Part shown: one piece after another, positions 11,561-21,810 of the stretch | Numbering within the stretch: position 1 is the first letter of the stretch | Layout of the letters: each line of letters begins with the position of its first letter | DNA from: Selaginella tamariscina | Lineage: Eukaryota; Streptophyta; Lycopodiopsida; Selaginellales; Selaginellaceae | Length of the DNA: 64,000 nt | NCBI GenBank assembly: GCA_003024785.1 | Contig: PUQB01000693.1 | Location: forward strand, 1-64,000 | Direction: 5' to 3' | Made by a program: the position numbers and the translations under genes | Notes under the pieces: generated by a model | The model's database searches: none | What the model saw: only the letters and a program-made list of their open reading frames with translations | What the model was told of the DNA's origin: nothing

Positions 11561-11892
11561 AACATTTCGGTTTAAACAAGCTTTAAACATGTTAAGCGGA
11601 ATATAAGATTTTACAGTTTTATTTTTTTATTAGTTTTAAAATTTACATAATATTCAAACATAATTAGACCCTTTATAATTAGACCGTTCGTTACGGGTAT
11701 ATGCTTGAATATTCAAAATTTTGAAATTTGTATGGATACACATGTACATTCATCCATACACAACCTGTAAAAAGATTAAAGATTGAGGTTATGTAGCACA
11801 AAATAGAGTTCAAGAAGTACAAGAGAGAGGTCAAAGTGTAGAGAGCTGCTAAAAAGCTACCACATAAGAAAAAAGGTATTTTGTGCATAAAT
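11561..11892. other. AT-rich X1 sequence with a short coding-like block
   Basis: Mostly AT-rich without signals. The block 11770-11885 matches 59335-59430 on the minus strand and reads as a Lys-rich peptide (around EFKKYKREVK). It precedes AAAAGGTATTT, a splice-donor-like motif that also occurs in each tandem unit that follows. Nothing else is recognised. Confidence 0.35.
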
Positions 11893-12054
11893 TGTGTTGG
11901 GTTGTATATACCGTGTTATAATAGTGCTTTTATATATTGTGGTAGTGTATGGATGAATGTACATGTGTATATGTATATGTTTTGTATCTCTATGTATGTA
12001 GTGTGAAAGCGGCAAGAAAAGAAGGTATTTTTGTGCATTGGGTAGACAATGTGT

Positions 12055-12062
12055 ATATGTAG
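12055..12062. repeat. hAT target-site duplication, left
   Basis: ATATGTAG, identical to 14486-14493 on the other side. Eight bases is the hAT length. Confidence 0.9.
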
Positions 12063-12076
12063 CATAGTTACGAACA
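12063..12076 (+). repeat. hAT left terminal inverted repeat
   Basis: CATAGTTACGAACA, the exact reverse complement of 14472-14485. Confidence 0.9.
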
Positions 12077-12101
12077 TGGCTGGGATCCCGGCTGTGTTCG
12101 T

Positions 12102-12178
12102 GAACAGTGTTTCATGTTACGAACACGAACCATGATCCCGGCGACCACGGCCCGTGTTCGTAACATGAAACACTGTTC
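12102..12178. repeat. perfect 26-base fold-back inside the hAT left end
   Basis: Arms 12102-12127 and 12153-12178 are exact reverse complements, separated by 25 bases. Each arm contains the GTTACGAACA core of the terminal repeat, so the hairpin holds two inward-facing copies of the putative transposase-binding motif. Confidence 0.85.
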
Positions 12179-12379
12179 AGAATATTCTTGGCTGAATATA
12201 CTTGTGGAATATTCTTTCTAGGGCGCACGGTGTCACACAACAATCTAGGGTGCACACAACAATCCAAGGCATGGCAGCAGCAATCCAAGGCACAACAAGC
12301 ATGGCATAGCAATCCAGCATATTGCAAAAGCATCCTTCTTTGCAATGGTGGGATGAGGTAAGTGTTCTTGAGAGCAGGG

Positions 12380-14291
12380 GCATGGCCACAAATTATGGTC
12401 ATGCAAATATTGCACAATGGTGAACACCCTTAGTGGTGTTGATCGTGTGCAAACTCATCTATTGGGAGAAGGCCTAGGCAGCAAGGATATTATGAGTTGT
12501 CCCCTTATACTAGGTAACAAGAAAGCGGATCTAAAGGTTATTGATTCCGAGAAAGGGGCAAGGGGGAAGAAACGGCCGAATGAAGTTGGTGCTGCTTTTG
12601 TGAGATTGGATGGCAATGTTCAAGGACTTCCACTGGTGGTATCATCCCAGTCAAGTGGAAGTGGCTGTAGTTCCCTATTTTTAGCAAACAGAGCCAAGTC
12701 CATATTGTAAATTCGATGGATCCTGAGCGGAAGAACAAGTTGATGTGGCTATCGGAATGAACACATTCCATTTGTCAAGGCTCGGTCACCTTACTTCCTC
12801 AACATGATCTAGGAAGTTGCCAGGCATGGTGTGCCTTATGCACCACCAAAATATGATGATCTCCGGGATAAGATTTTGGTGAAAGAGAAAAGATTCATTG
12901 ACATTGAGATGGTGTCCTTGAGGAAGAAGTGGGAGCAGAGGGGTGTAAGCATATGCGCAAACGGGTGGGCAGATAGGAGGAATCGGCATATCATGGGGCT
13001 TGTGGCATATAGTCAAGGACAGGTAGCTTTTCTGAAGGCTACCGACATTTCCTTAACAGGAAAAACAGCTAAGAATACTCTGTGTTGCTGGAAAGAAGGC
13101 ATTAACATTCCGGGTGCGGGGAACGTTGTCATGGTTGTAACTGATGGGGAAAATGTAAACAGAGCAGCAGCAACAATTTTGCAACAGAGGTACCCTAAGA
13201 TTCAATGGGCAGCATGTTTGCCCATTGCTTGAACAATGCCTTGAAGACTTCGGTGTACTTCCATGGATGGTAACACTTTTGGAGCACGGAAAGGCTTTGG
13301 TGATCTTCGTTAAGAACCACTCTCATATGGTGGCATTGCTGACAGAGTTTACTCACAAGTGATTGTTGCGTTATTATGATACAAGGTTCGGCTACAACTT
13401 CATTATGATGGAGAGGCTGGTGGAGCTCCGAGAAGCTCTACAACAGATGTTCATATGCCCTACGTACAGAGCAAGGCCTGAGTCAAAGTCGAGAGCAGGT
13501 AGGGACAATTATGCAATGGTTTTTGATGACAGTTTCTAGCAACAAGTTAAGGACATGCTAGAGGTGTCCAAGGATGTTATGCTACTACTTTGTGTTGTGG
13601 ACAGTGATATACCTGTGATTGGAAGATATATGAGTGCATGAACAGGTTGGATGCAAGTTTAAAGGAAGGACAGTCGGATTATGGCAGGTACAGGGAACTT
13701 CATCAGATCATGTCTAACAGGTGGCATGAGTATCACTCGCTCATGCACTCGGTGGCATACATGTTGGACCCCAACAGAGAAGTCATGAAGGACTGGAATG
13801 CTTTTCTGTTGGCCATGTTTACATCCAGTGAGAGGGATGTGATACGTGATGAGCTTTTAACTTACAGAAGGATAGGAGGCATTTTCAACTTGTATGATGC
13901 TAAGGCTGATCGCACTAAGAGGGGAGCTATACGTTGGTGGGAGGACTATGGTTATGAAACTCCAGCTCTTCAGAAGTTGGCCATTCGAGTTCTAAGTTAG
14001 GCATGCTCGTCGTCCTCGGTGGAGAAATTGTTCAGTACTTTTGAGCATGTGTCTTCAAAAAAGAGGAACAAACTTACCGTGGACAAGACAGCGGATCTGG
14101 TTTTCGTGGCTTGCAACACTAGGTTATTAACTTGCAAAAATGATCGTGATTACAACAAGTTTGTAAGCTACAAAGTCCCGGAGACAGTTCCTCATCCTGA
14201 AGACGAGCTTGAGTCAGGAGAAGAAGAGGAAGATGGAGATGATGTTGAAGATCATGAGGTTGAAGATGATGACGAGATGCAAGATATTTGA
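12380..14291 (+). pseudogene. hAT transposase (BED, DUF659, dimerisation), broken
   Basis: The enzyme would cut the element at its inverted repeats and paste it elsewhere. Visible parts: a BED-type zinc finger near 12385-12500 (CKYC, then HLLGEGLG); a DUF659-like region at 12831-13232 with GVSICANGWADRRNRH and VVMVVTDGENVNRAAA; a linker; a second open stretch from 13638 with MLDPNREV and AIRWWEDYG; and the hAT C-terminal dimerisation motif near 13980-14125 (ACSSSSVEKLFSTFE, KKRNKL, DLVFVACNTRLL). It ends in an acidic Glu/Asp tail. In-frame stops, including one just before ACSSSS (about 14000), and frame changes between 13232 and 13638 break it. No other gene is nearby. Family assignment is firm; activity is unlikely. 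Confidence 0.85.
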
Positions 14292-14471
14292 GTAGTTTAT
14301 AGGTGTAAAGTAGTTTATGTGCAAATAAAAATACTAACAATAATATAATAAAGATAGCATATTCCTAGAATAATAAATTTAAAAATAGCATATTCCTAGA
14401 ATATTCATGAGCCATCATGAGCTGTGATCGTGTTCCATGGTCGAATTTCTGAAATCTGAGGCTCGTGTTCG

Positions 14472-14485
14472 TGTTCGTAACTATG
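14472..14485 (-). repeat. hAT right terminal inverted repeat
   Basis: TGTTCGTAACTATG, the exact reverse complement of 12063-12076, followed by the second ATATGTAG duplication. Confidence 0.9.
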
Positions 14486-15062
14486 ATATGTAGGCATGTA
14501 TATACCATGTTTATAATAGTGCTTTATCATATATTGTGGTAGCTTATGGATGAATGTACATGTGTATATGTATATGTTTTGTATCTCTGTGTATGTAGTG
14601 TGAAAGCGGCAAAAAAAGAAGGTATTTTTGTGCATTGGGTAAACAATGTGTATATGTAGGCGTGTATATACCATGTTTTATAATAGTGCTTTATCATATA
14701 TTGTGGTAGCGTATGGATGATGTACATGTGCATATATATGTATATGTTTTGTATCTCTATGTATGCAATGTGAAAGTGGCAAGAAAAGAAGGTCTTTTTA
14801 TGCATTGGGTAGACAATGTGTATACGTAGGCCATGTTTATAGTAGTGCTTTATTATATGTTGTGGTAGTGTATGGATGAATGTACATGTGTATATGTATA
14901 TGTTTTGTATCTCTGTGTATGCAATGTGAAAGCAACAAGAAAAGAAGGTCTTTTTATGCATTGGGTAGACAATGTGTATATGTAGGCCATGTTTATAGTA
15001 GTGCTTTATTATATATTGTGGTAGTGTATGGATGAATGTATATGTGTATATGTATACGTTTG

Positions 15063-15197
15063 TATCTCTGACATCTACACATGTATGTGTATGATATGTA
15101 TGGACACAACTTGAATGTGAAGATTATGAATGTCTTTGTTCATTTTAGTTTGTGTTTATTGAATAATTCACGTCTCCATTAGTCTGTAGACTTAAAC

Positions 15198-15246
<49 letters not shown>

Positions 15247-15737
15247 ATTTTCCTAATAAATAGTTACCTTCATGCTTTTTACGAGCATTTCTAATAATAT
15301 TGTATTCCAGGTGAGAGGTTGCGCACGTACAATGCTTCTCACCATGTTTGCTAATGTGAAGGACTTCTGAAACAAAGAGGAGCTTGTTGCATTATTTAAT
15401 GGTTAGTAGGATGCAAGGCGTGATGCTTTGTTTGATAAAGAGAGCAATAAGGATGGGGAACAATGGAGGATCTATGTGAAGCAGTGATTAAATTCGTAGT
15501 TGAAAAATGCTATGGAAATATTTAATTACTAATCTAATTACTAGTTTACTAATTACTAATCTAGTTTAATTACTAATCCGTAACATTTTTTTACTACGGC
15601 ATATATCACTGATGTGAAGCTTACTTTGTCCTCACTTATTGCAAGTATGGATTCTATGATGTATATATTAGTATAGTTACTTTAAATAACATTTACATTT
15701 ACATGCCGCCAACTCATGAAGAACGCTAGTGTACAAC
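15063..15737 (+). other. X1 sequence between the minisatellite and E2
   Basis: AT-rich. The block 15380-15490 (AATGGTTAGTAGGATGCAAG, GATAAAGAGAGCAA) is conserved with the minus strand of X2 at about 57600-57735, and 15600-15715 with about 57510-57610. A TTCCAGGTGAGAGG near 15310 looks like a splice acceptor before a coding-like stretch. I do not recognise the peptide. Confidence 0.4.
15198..15246. repeat. (TA)n(GA)n microsatellite
   Basis: About 12 TA dinucleotides run directly into about 11 GA dinucleotides inside X1. A simple repeat, probably polymorphic. Confidence 0.9.
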
Positions 15738-15936
15738 TATTACGACCCGTATAATGAATCAAAGAATATTCCTCAGAAAGGTATAAGCTAGAATTTCCTA
15801 AAGAGCTATACCTAGATCTAAGAGAATTAAGGGCACACTAATATGGGAAGCCTTTTTGGAGAGCAGCGTGTGAAGACTAGAGATAGCTCGGGGGAGGTTG
15901 GGTGGGTCTCTAGTTTGTACGTAGTGGTTCTTAACA
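15738..15936 (+). repeat. 5' LTR of E2
   Basis: Begins TATTACGACCCG (family consensus TGTTAYGACCCG), ends TTAACA and is followed at once by the tRNA-Met primer site. Confidence 0.85.
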
Positions 15937-16210
15937 ATTGGTATCGGAGGCAAGGTTCGAGATGAGTGCCTGGTAGGAAGGGATAATACCACCTATGTGG
16001 AGACGTTGGACACTGAAAGGCAAATTGTCCAAGGAGAAGTAAGCCCAAGGGCAAAAGTTTCAATGGCAGCAAGGACAAGTAAATGCTTAAGAAGCTTTAG
16101 GAGATGGAGCGTGGAGAGGAGCACAAAGGAGACTTCTCTAAACCACAAGGAGCCACACACACGTGCTATTGTGGTGGAGGGACGACTAGTTAGTGGAGGA
16201 GTATAGCTTG

Positions 16211-16985
16211 CCCACAAAGGCTGTGCCTCAATACGAATTTGAAGGCTCAGCTATCACATAGAGCTACAGTGCTTGTGTGGAAGAGTTACAGCTAGAGGTT
16301 GGCAAAACCCAGCTGGTGGAGCTGCACGAAGAGCCTCAATACGAGATTGAGGGCTCAGGTATCACACAGAGCTATAGTGCTTGTGTGGAGGAGTTACAAT
16401 TGGGTTGGCAAAACCTAGCTGTGGAGCTACACGAAGAGCCTCAATACGAGATTGAGGGCTTAGGTATCACACAGAGCTATAGTGCTTGTGTGGAGGAGTT
16501 TAACTAGAGGTTGAAAAAAACCCAGGTGGTGGAGCTGCACGAAATCTGTGCCTCAATACGAGATTGAGGGTTTAGGTATCACACAGAGCTACAGTGCTTG
16601 TGTGGAGGAGTTACAATTGTAGGTTGGCAAACTCAGCTGGTGGAGCTACACGAAGACTATGCCTCAATACGAGATTGAGGGCTCAGCTATCACATAGAGC
16701 TACAATGCTTGTGTGGAGGAATTATAGCTGTAGGTTGGCAAAACCCAGCTGGTGGAGCTGCACGAAGACTGTGCCTCAATACGAGATTGAGGGCTCAGCT
16801 ATCACCAGAGCTATAGTGCTTGTGTGGAGGAGTTACAGTTGTAGGTTGGCAAAACCCAGCTGGTGGAGCTGCACAAAGACTGTGCCTCAATACGAGATTG
16901 AGGGCTTAGTTGTCACACAAAGCTAAGTTGCTTGTGTGGAGGAGTTACAGCTAGAGGTTGGCAAAACCCAGCTGGTGGAGACTTT
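16211..16985 (+). repeat. 108-base tandem repeat in the E2 protease region, 7 units
   Basis: Units are marked by CCTCAATACGAGATTGAGGG and GGTTGGCAAAACCCAGCTGG, about 108-112 bases each. One unit corresponds to the protease segment that in E6 is present once. The first unit reads GAATTTGAAGG instead of GAGATTGAGGG and the last reads GTTGTCACACA, as in the other E copies. Confidence 0.9.
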
Positions 16986-17285
16986 CTTTCTTGCAAAGCT
17001 AGTGCGTGTGGATCCTAAGATCTAGTGGAGCACCAAGCACATGAAGCTTGAGTATAGTGAAGTGAAAAACACTTGGTTTGGAACAAAGCTTGTGTCTCCA
17101 AACAAGTTCTTTTACTGTCACCTTGAGCAAAGCTGTTGTGTGAGGAGTTTGCTGACGTCTTCCCTTCTGAGCTACCTCATGGCTTACCACATGCAAGAGG
17201 TGTGGAGCTGGAATAGGGTACGAAAGCCATTTACCGTAAGCCATTCTGACTGAGCCATGCTAAGGAGCAAGAGGTTAAGAGACAA

Positions 17286-19330
17286 GTGATGGAGCTATTG
17301 GAATATGGCTTCATACAACTGAGCAAGTCTCCATTTGGTGCACCAGTATTGCTTGTTAGGAAGAAGGATGGCACCATGAGGATGTGCATAGGCTACAGAG
17401 CTCTCAACAAGCAAACAGTGAAGGACAGGATGCCCATGCCATGTGTGGATACTATCATGGATCATCTTGATGGAGCCAGAGTGTTCACCAAGATAGTTGG
17501 GCATTTTGAGTTCACTGTTATGCCATTCGGCTTAATAAATGCCCCAGTCACATTCACTCGGTTGACGACTGAGGTGTTTGGTGACTACTTGACGACTTTG
17601 TGGAGATCTTCCTCAACGATATTCTTATTTACAGTAAGAATATGAAGGAGCATGTGTAGCATTGTGAAGAGTTCTTCAGTTGTTGAGGGAGAACAAGCTC
17701 TATGCAAAGAAGAGCAAATGTGCATTTGCTCAGTGCAAAGTGGAGTATTTGGGTCACATTGTGATGCCAAGTGGAGTGAAGATTGATCCACAGAAGGTGG
17801 CAGTGATGGAGCAATGGCCAGTTCCTAGCAATGCAGAAGAGTTACAAAGTTTCTTGGACATGGCTGGTTATTACCAGTGGTATGTCAAGGTTATGCCAAG
17901 AAAGCTTCTCCGTTAACTAGGTTGCTGAGGAAGGACGTTCCCTTTGCATGAAGTTCTTCAAAGAAAAGCAGTTTCCAAGTTTTGAAACAAGCTTTGGTAC
18001 GTGCACTAGTTTTATGTATTGTAGATCCCTCTAAGGCCTTATGAGGTATCGTGTGATGCAAGTGGAGTGGCCATTGGTTGTACTTATGCAAGAGGGAAGG
18101 CCTATTCCTTATAAGAGCCATACTTGAATCCTACAGGCAACAATACTCAACGTATGAGCAAGAACTACTAGCTATGTTAATGCATTATAAGTTTGGAGGC
18201 ACTATCTTTATGGTGCAAGTTTTAAAGTGTTTACAAATCACAAGATTTTGGTGTATCTGTTCAAACAGAAAGAGTTAAACTCTCAGTAAGCTCGCTAGAT
18301 GGTTAAGCTCATGGAGCTTGACAAATTTTCCTATTGAGCATTGCGTGGGAAAGGCTAACGTGGTGGTAGATGCTTTGTCACGAGTTAGGAGAGCCACAGT
18401 GGTTAGAGAATTCCAAACACGCTTATGTAATGCATTAACAAGGACGGTCAATGAGTTTAGCTAGGTAGTTCAACATGCTCAAGCACAAGACGCTGAGGTG
18501 CAGGAGCTTAGAGGACAGCTAGAGCCACCATTCTCATTTTAGGATGGAGTTTTGTACTAAATGGCCGTGTGCATCTTCCTCGTGTGGACCATTTGATCAA
18601 CCAGGTACTATATTTCCATCATGATCACCCGGAGGTTGGTCATTTTGGGGGGAGGAAAATGTATGAGTTGATCAAGAGAAGGTTCTATTGGGGAATATGA
18701 AAGCTAATATCATAGAGTACTGTAGGACTTGTGACAAGTGTCAGCAAGTAAAGGTGCCTAGGGAAAAACCAAGTGGGCTATTAGTACCATTGCTTATTCC
18801 AGACAGGCGATGGGGTAGTATCTCTATGGACTTTGTCACCCATTTGCCAAGGACATAATGGCATTGGAATGAGTCCATATTATTCTATGTTTGGACGGCA
18901 TTCCAAGACAGCTTTTGAGCTGGGTTTAGCAAGTAAGAAAACTCAAGGCAACATGGATGAGGAAGCTAAAGATCTGAGTGTTGAGCTTAGAAACATTCAG
19001 AGTTTATGTAAGAAGAAACTTACAAGCAACTCAAAAGCCAAGCTATTAAGTTTGCTAATGAGCACAAAAGCTTCCAAGAGTTCCAGGTAGGAGACTATGT
19101 ATATCTCCGAGTGGTATTTGCCACACATGTAAGGCGGAACATTTTGTGGCCTTACGGAAGGAACACAATGATTAGTTGTCTCCTAGGTACTCAGGTTCTT
19201 ATGAGATTCTGGAGCGTATCGATAAGGTGGCATATCAACTACGGCTGCCAGAAGGAGTGAGGGTGCACCCAGTGTTTCATGTTAGCAGTTAAAGAGAGTA
19301 CTCACAAGGAACAAGTCCCGGGTAGATTCT
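17286..19330 (+). pseudogene. E2 RT, RNase H and integrase-end region (fossil)
   Basis: RT motifs [19 protein letters not shown] and [16 protein letters not shown] (17340-17570), then AFAQCKVEYLGHIV (near 17735). RNase H with [10 protein letters not shown]-like and DALSRVRRATV-like blocks. Integrase zinc-binding part with CRTCDKCQQVKVP (near 18725-18760) and the tail GVRVHPVFHV. Order and motifs are those of gypsy-type pol. Broken many times. Confidence 0.85.
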
Positions 19331-19415
19331 TTGTGGATGTACGAGGCTAATGATACAGGACCAGTTGAGTAAGTCATACTGCCCTTGACGATAAGGACTT
19401 GCTAATGGGGGGGAT

Positions 19416-19624
19416 TGTTACGACCCATATAACGAATAAAAGAATATTCCCTAGAAAGGTATAAGCTAGAATATTCCTAAGAGCTATACCTAGATCTAAG
19501 AGAATTAAGGGCACACTAATATTGAAAGCCTTTTTGGAGAGCAGTGTGTGGAGACTAGAGATAGCTCGGGAGAGGTCGTGTGGTTTTGTGAGGGTCTCTA
19601 GTTTGTACGTAGTGGTTCCTAACA
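19416..19624 (+). repeat. 3' LTR of E2
   Basis: TGTTACGACCC...TTCCTAACA, 209 bases, directly after the polypurine tract. Confidence 0.88.
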
Positions 19625-20118
19625 ACATTGTCAACACCTAGTCAACAACAATATGGTTTGACTACAAGGTGTGTGTGTGTGTGTGTCTACTAAACATTTA
19701 ATTCACTTTTGTAGAATGGAAGAACCTTTAGTTTAGTTGTTGTGTGCTTATTTTGCTTAACGAGTTTACTCCTTAAGATATGTGTGCATGTGTGCACGTG
19801 TGTGATCATTGCTAAGCTGGTCAATCATTAGTTAATCCACACTTTGTACATAATTATGTATAAATTATATTTTTATTATGTTATTAAGTAAGACAGTATG
19901 AAATTAATGGACTTTAAAATGAGAAATGATTTAATTTTAGTTCTTTTTAAAGATAAATACACAATGATGTAAACTATTTGAACATTAAAAGAAATAAAAA
20001 TAATTTGATGGCGATATTGATTTATTAATCCTAAGTTAAATTAAGCATATTTAGTTTAAATTATTCATGGCTAGTAGGTGATTAATACTTAATGGAATTT
20101 CAACAAGGCTATATTTTA
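19625..20118 (+). other. X1 sequence between E2 and B2
   Basis: AT-rich, no genes. It aligns with the minus strand of X2 at 57030-57500 along nearly its full length, including a GT/CA microsatellite near 19672-19687. The last five bases before B2 (TTTTA, 20114-20118) are the B2 target duplication. Confidence 0.7.
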
Positions 20119-21810
20119 TGTCAAAGTTTTAACTCAAAGGGCCAACACGTGGCAACATGTGGCTGCCAGGTGGCCATTCGGCGTCATCACCCTCTGTAAG
20201 CAACGCTAAGTTTCCCAAAACAACCCCAATGACCCCTAGGGTTATACTTTAATGCCCAAGTGGACAGGAGACTTTAGGGTTTAGCCTAAGTCTCTCTAGA
20301 ATGTCTACCCCCAAAACCCTTGAGGGATAACCCTAGTTGACTTAGGGTCTTGCCCTAGAAGACCTAGACAGGCTCATGCCCCAACCCCCATCGAGGAGAC
20401 ATGTGTTCCACACATAACCCGTGACAAGCTAAGGCATCGTCACTTACCCCTTGAGGAATCACCCTCATCCAAGAGTACAACCCTTTAGGGCGACAAGGGT
20501 ACCCTGAACCACGACTAACCCCTAAGGGTTTGAGTGGCCAAGTCATACCCTAGACCTAGGGCTAGTACTTAATGAGGACACGAGTGTGCGCCGTAGGCAG
20601 ACACGAATGTTCTGCTAAGCAAACTCCCTAAGGCTAGGTTTGGGATAACCCTAAGCACATGACCTTGCAAGTGCTTCACGAAAGGGCTCCTTCTAACACG
20701 CTTAGGTTGTTCAACCCTTGAATTCCAAGGAGAACACTCCCCTAGCCAAGTGTGCTAAAGCACATCTAGTTATGAGACCTAACCTCCCTTGAGTGGATGC
20801 CTAAGGCTTAGCACCCTAGTGCAAGCACAAGCATGTCTGTTTGCTAAAGTATCCAACCCCTTGGTGACTAACCCATGACATAACCCCAAAGGGCGTGCCT
20901 TGGGCGTTGTACCATGTGACGTTTAGCCCAGTGTCACATCTCCATGTGACACTACCTTCCCCGATGTGGGCTATCATGTCATAGCCCTTAGATTTGAGAG
21001 TTGCACCAAGTGCCACAAACGTGGCTCCTAAATGCCAACTCTAGAACCCCTTAGTGAACCCTCAGGAACTGGTAATGTGAACCTATCAAACAAGATCCCA
21101 CGCCCACAGTTGGACAAAACACGGATGTGCCTTGCTTGGCCGTGAGTGCTACACCTAGCTTGACATGGAGGAGGAGGCTGGAGACAAGCCTCTACCTCTG
21201 CCTCTTAGAACGTGCATTCTCACAAGACCTCCCAGGCATGGATTCGCCAACGTTAAGGGTAAGCTACCCCGAAGGTGGGACATACCCCTAGCATCTGGAA
21301 GTTAGGGCAACACAACAGAGGGTTGTTCCTTGACGACACAAGCTAAAGCTTGCACCGGGAGAAGAGTAACGAGCTCAGTCATGAACCTAGGAACCCTCAC
21401 TCCTATATACTACTTATTTATGTGACAGAGGCCCCCCCCTGTTTTCCTATTTACATAAGTGGGCTAGCACTGAAATCTCATTCCCAAGGAAATATACTTG
21501 GTGAGTTATCCATAAACCCTAACATGTCAAACCTGGGGTATTTCTAAGCATATCCGACACGCCAAACTCACCGGAACTAACCATTAACCAACCGGGACAT
21601 GGAAAACGAGGTAAGATTTTTTAGAAGGTAAGTGCTACCTTCACTTAGAGTTTCTCGCGATATCTAAGAACAGCCGGCCGGACTACCCCTAAACACCTAA
21701 GTGCACTAAGCGGGGCTGTTTCTCACTACATCTAGGCTTGCCAACATAGTACAGTAGGTAACAACAGTCAACGTCCAAAGTAAAGAGGAGTCATAGTAAA
21801 AACTATGACA
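20119..21810 (-). repeat. 3' LTR of B2 (left on the map)
   Basis: Uninterrupted LTR of 1692 bases from TGTCAAAG to CTATGACA on the plus strand. It shows the hairpin at the outer LTR end, CCCTAA-type motifs near 20220-20560 and a TTATTTATG TATA-like site near 21415 (minus). It serves as reference for the interrupted right LTR and for B3. Confidence 0.88.

Larger units (their letters stand above)
12063..14485 (+). mobile_element. hAT-superfamily DNA transposon
   Basis: It has 14-base terminal inverted repeats beginning CATAGTTACGAACA, an exact 8-base target duplication (ATATGTAG at 12055-12062 and 14486-14493) and remnants of a transposase with BED finger, DUF659-like and C-terminal dimerisation regions. 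Eight-base duplications and CA-starting ends are hallmarks of hAT elements. It sits inside one unit of the X minisatellite, and neighbouring units show the empty site (GTATATGTAGGCATG). The terminal GTTCGTAAC motif recurs several times just inside the ends, as hAT subterminal binding sites do. The transposase frame is broken, so this copy would depend on another. Confidence 0.9.
11893..15062 (+). repeat. minisatellite array, 156-170 base units, interrupted by the hAT
   Basis: About four and a half units of an AT-rich sequence. One unit is at 11893-12062. After the hAT, units start near 14490, 14656, 14826 and 14982, the last one partial. Each unit contains CATGTTTATAATAGTGC, GTGTATATGTATATG and an AAGAAAAGAAGG block. 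X2 has about two units on the minus strand near 59021-59310. Spacing between unit starts is 166, 170 and 156 bases. Short open frames across the array are repeat artefacts. Confidence 0.8.
15738..19624 (+). mobile_element. E2, family-E gypsy element inserted in X1 (fossil)
   Basis: LTRs at 15738-15936 and 19416-19624 flank a short pol region. A primer site complementary to initiator-Met tRNA lies at 15939-15950 (TGGTATCGGAGG) and a GGGGGG-rich tract precedes the 3' LTR. Parts: protease-region tandem repeat 16211-16985 (seven units), RT 17290-17890, RNase H 17930-18390, integrase zinc finger and tail 18560-19330. No gag or integrase core is recognised. X2 shows the empty site (GTGTACAACATTTGTC). 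ACAAC lies left of the element; the right duplicate is only partly preserved. Broken in many places. Confidence 0.88.

Noticed and set aside
12112-12427. Cys-rich minus-strand frames
   Set aside because: They are antisense to the hAT zinc-finger region and fold-back; repetition of GGCATGGCAGCAATCC-like words creates the pattern.
14405-14961. Long minus-strand frame with repeated HMHKKTFFSC-type peptides
   Set aside because: It is the translation of the 156-170 base minisatellite; the peptide repeat follows from the DNA repeat.
16211-16985. CRISPR-like array of regular repeats
   Set aside because: Unit and spacer are not separable, the whole 108 bases repeats, and it lies in a eukaryotic retrotransposon protease region.
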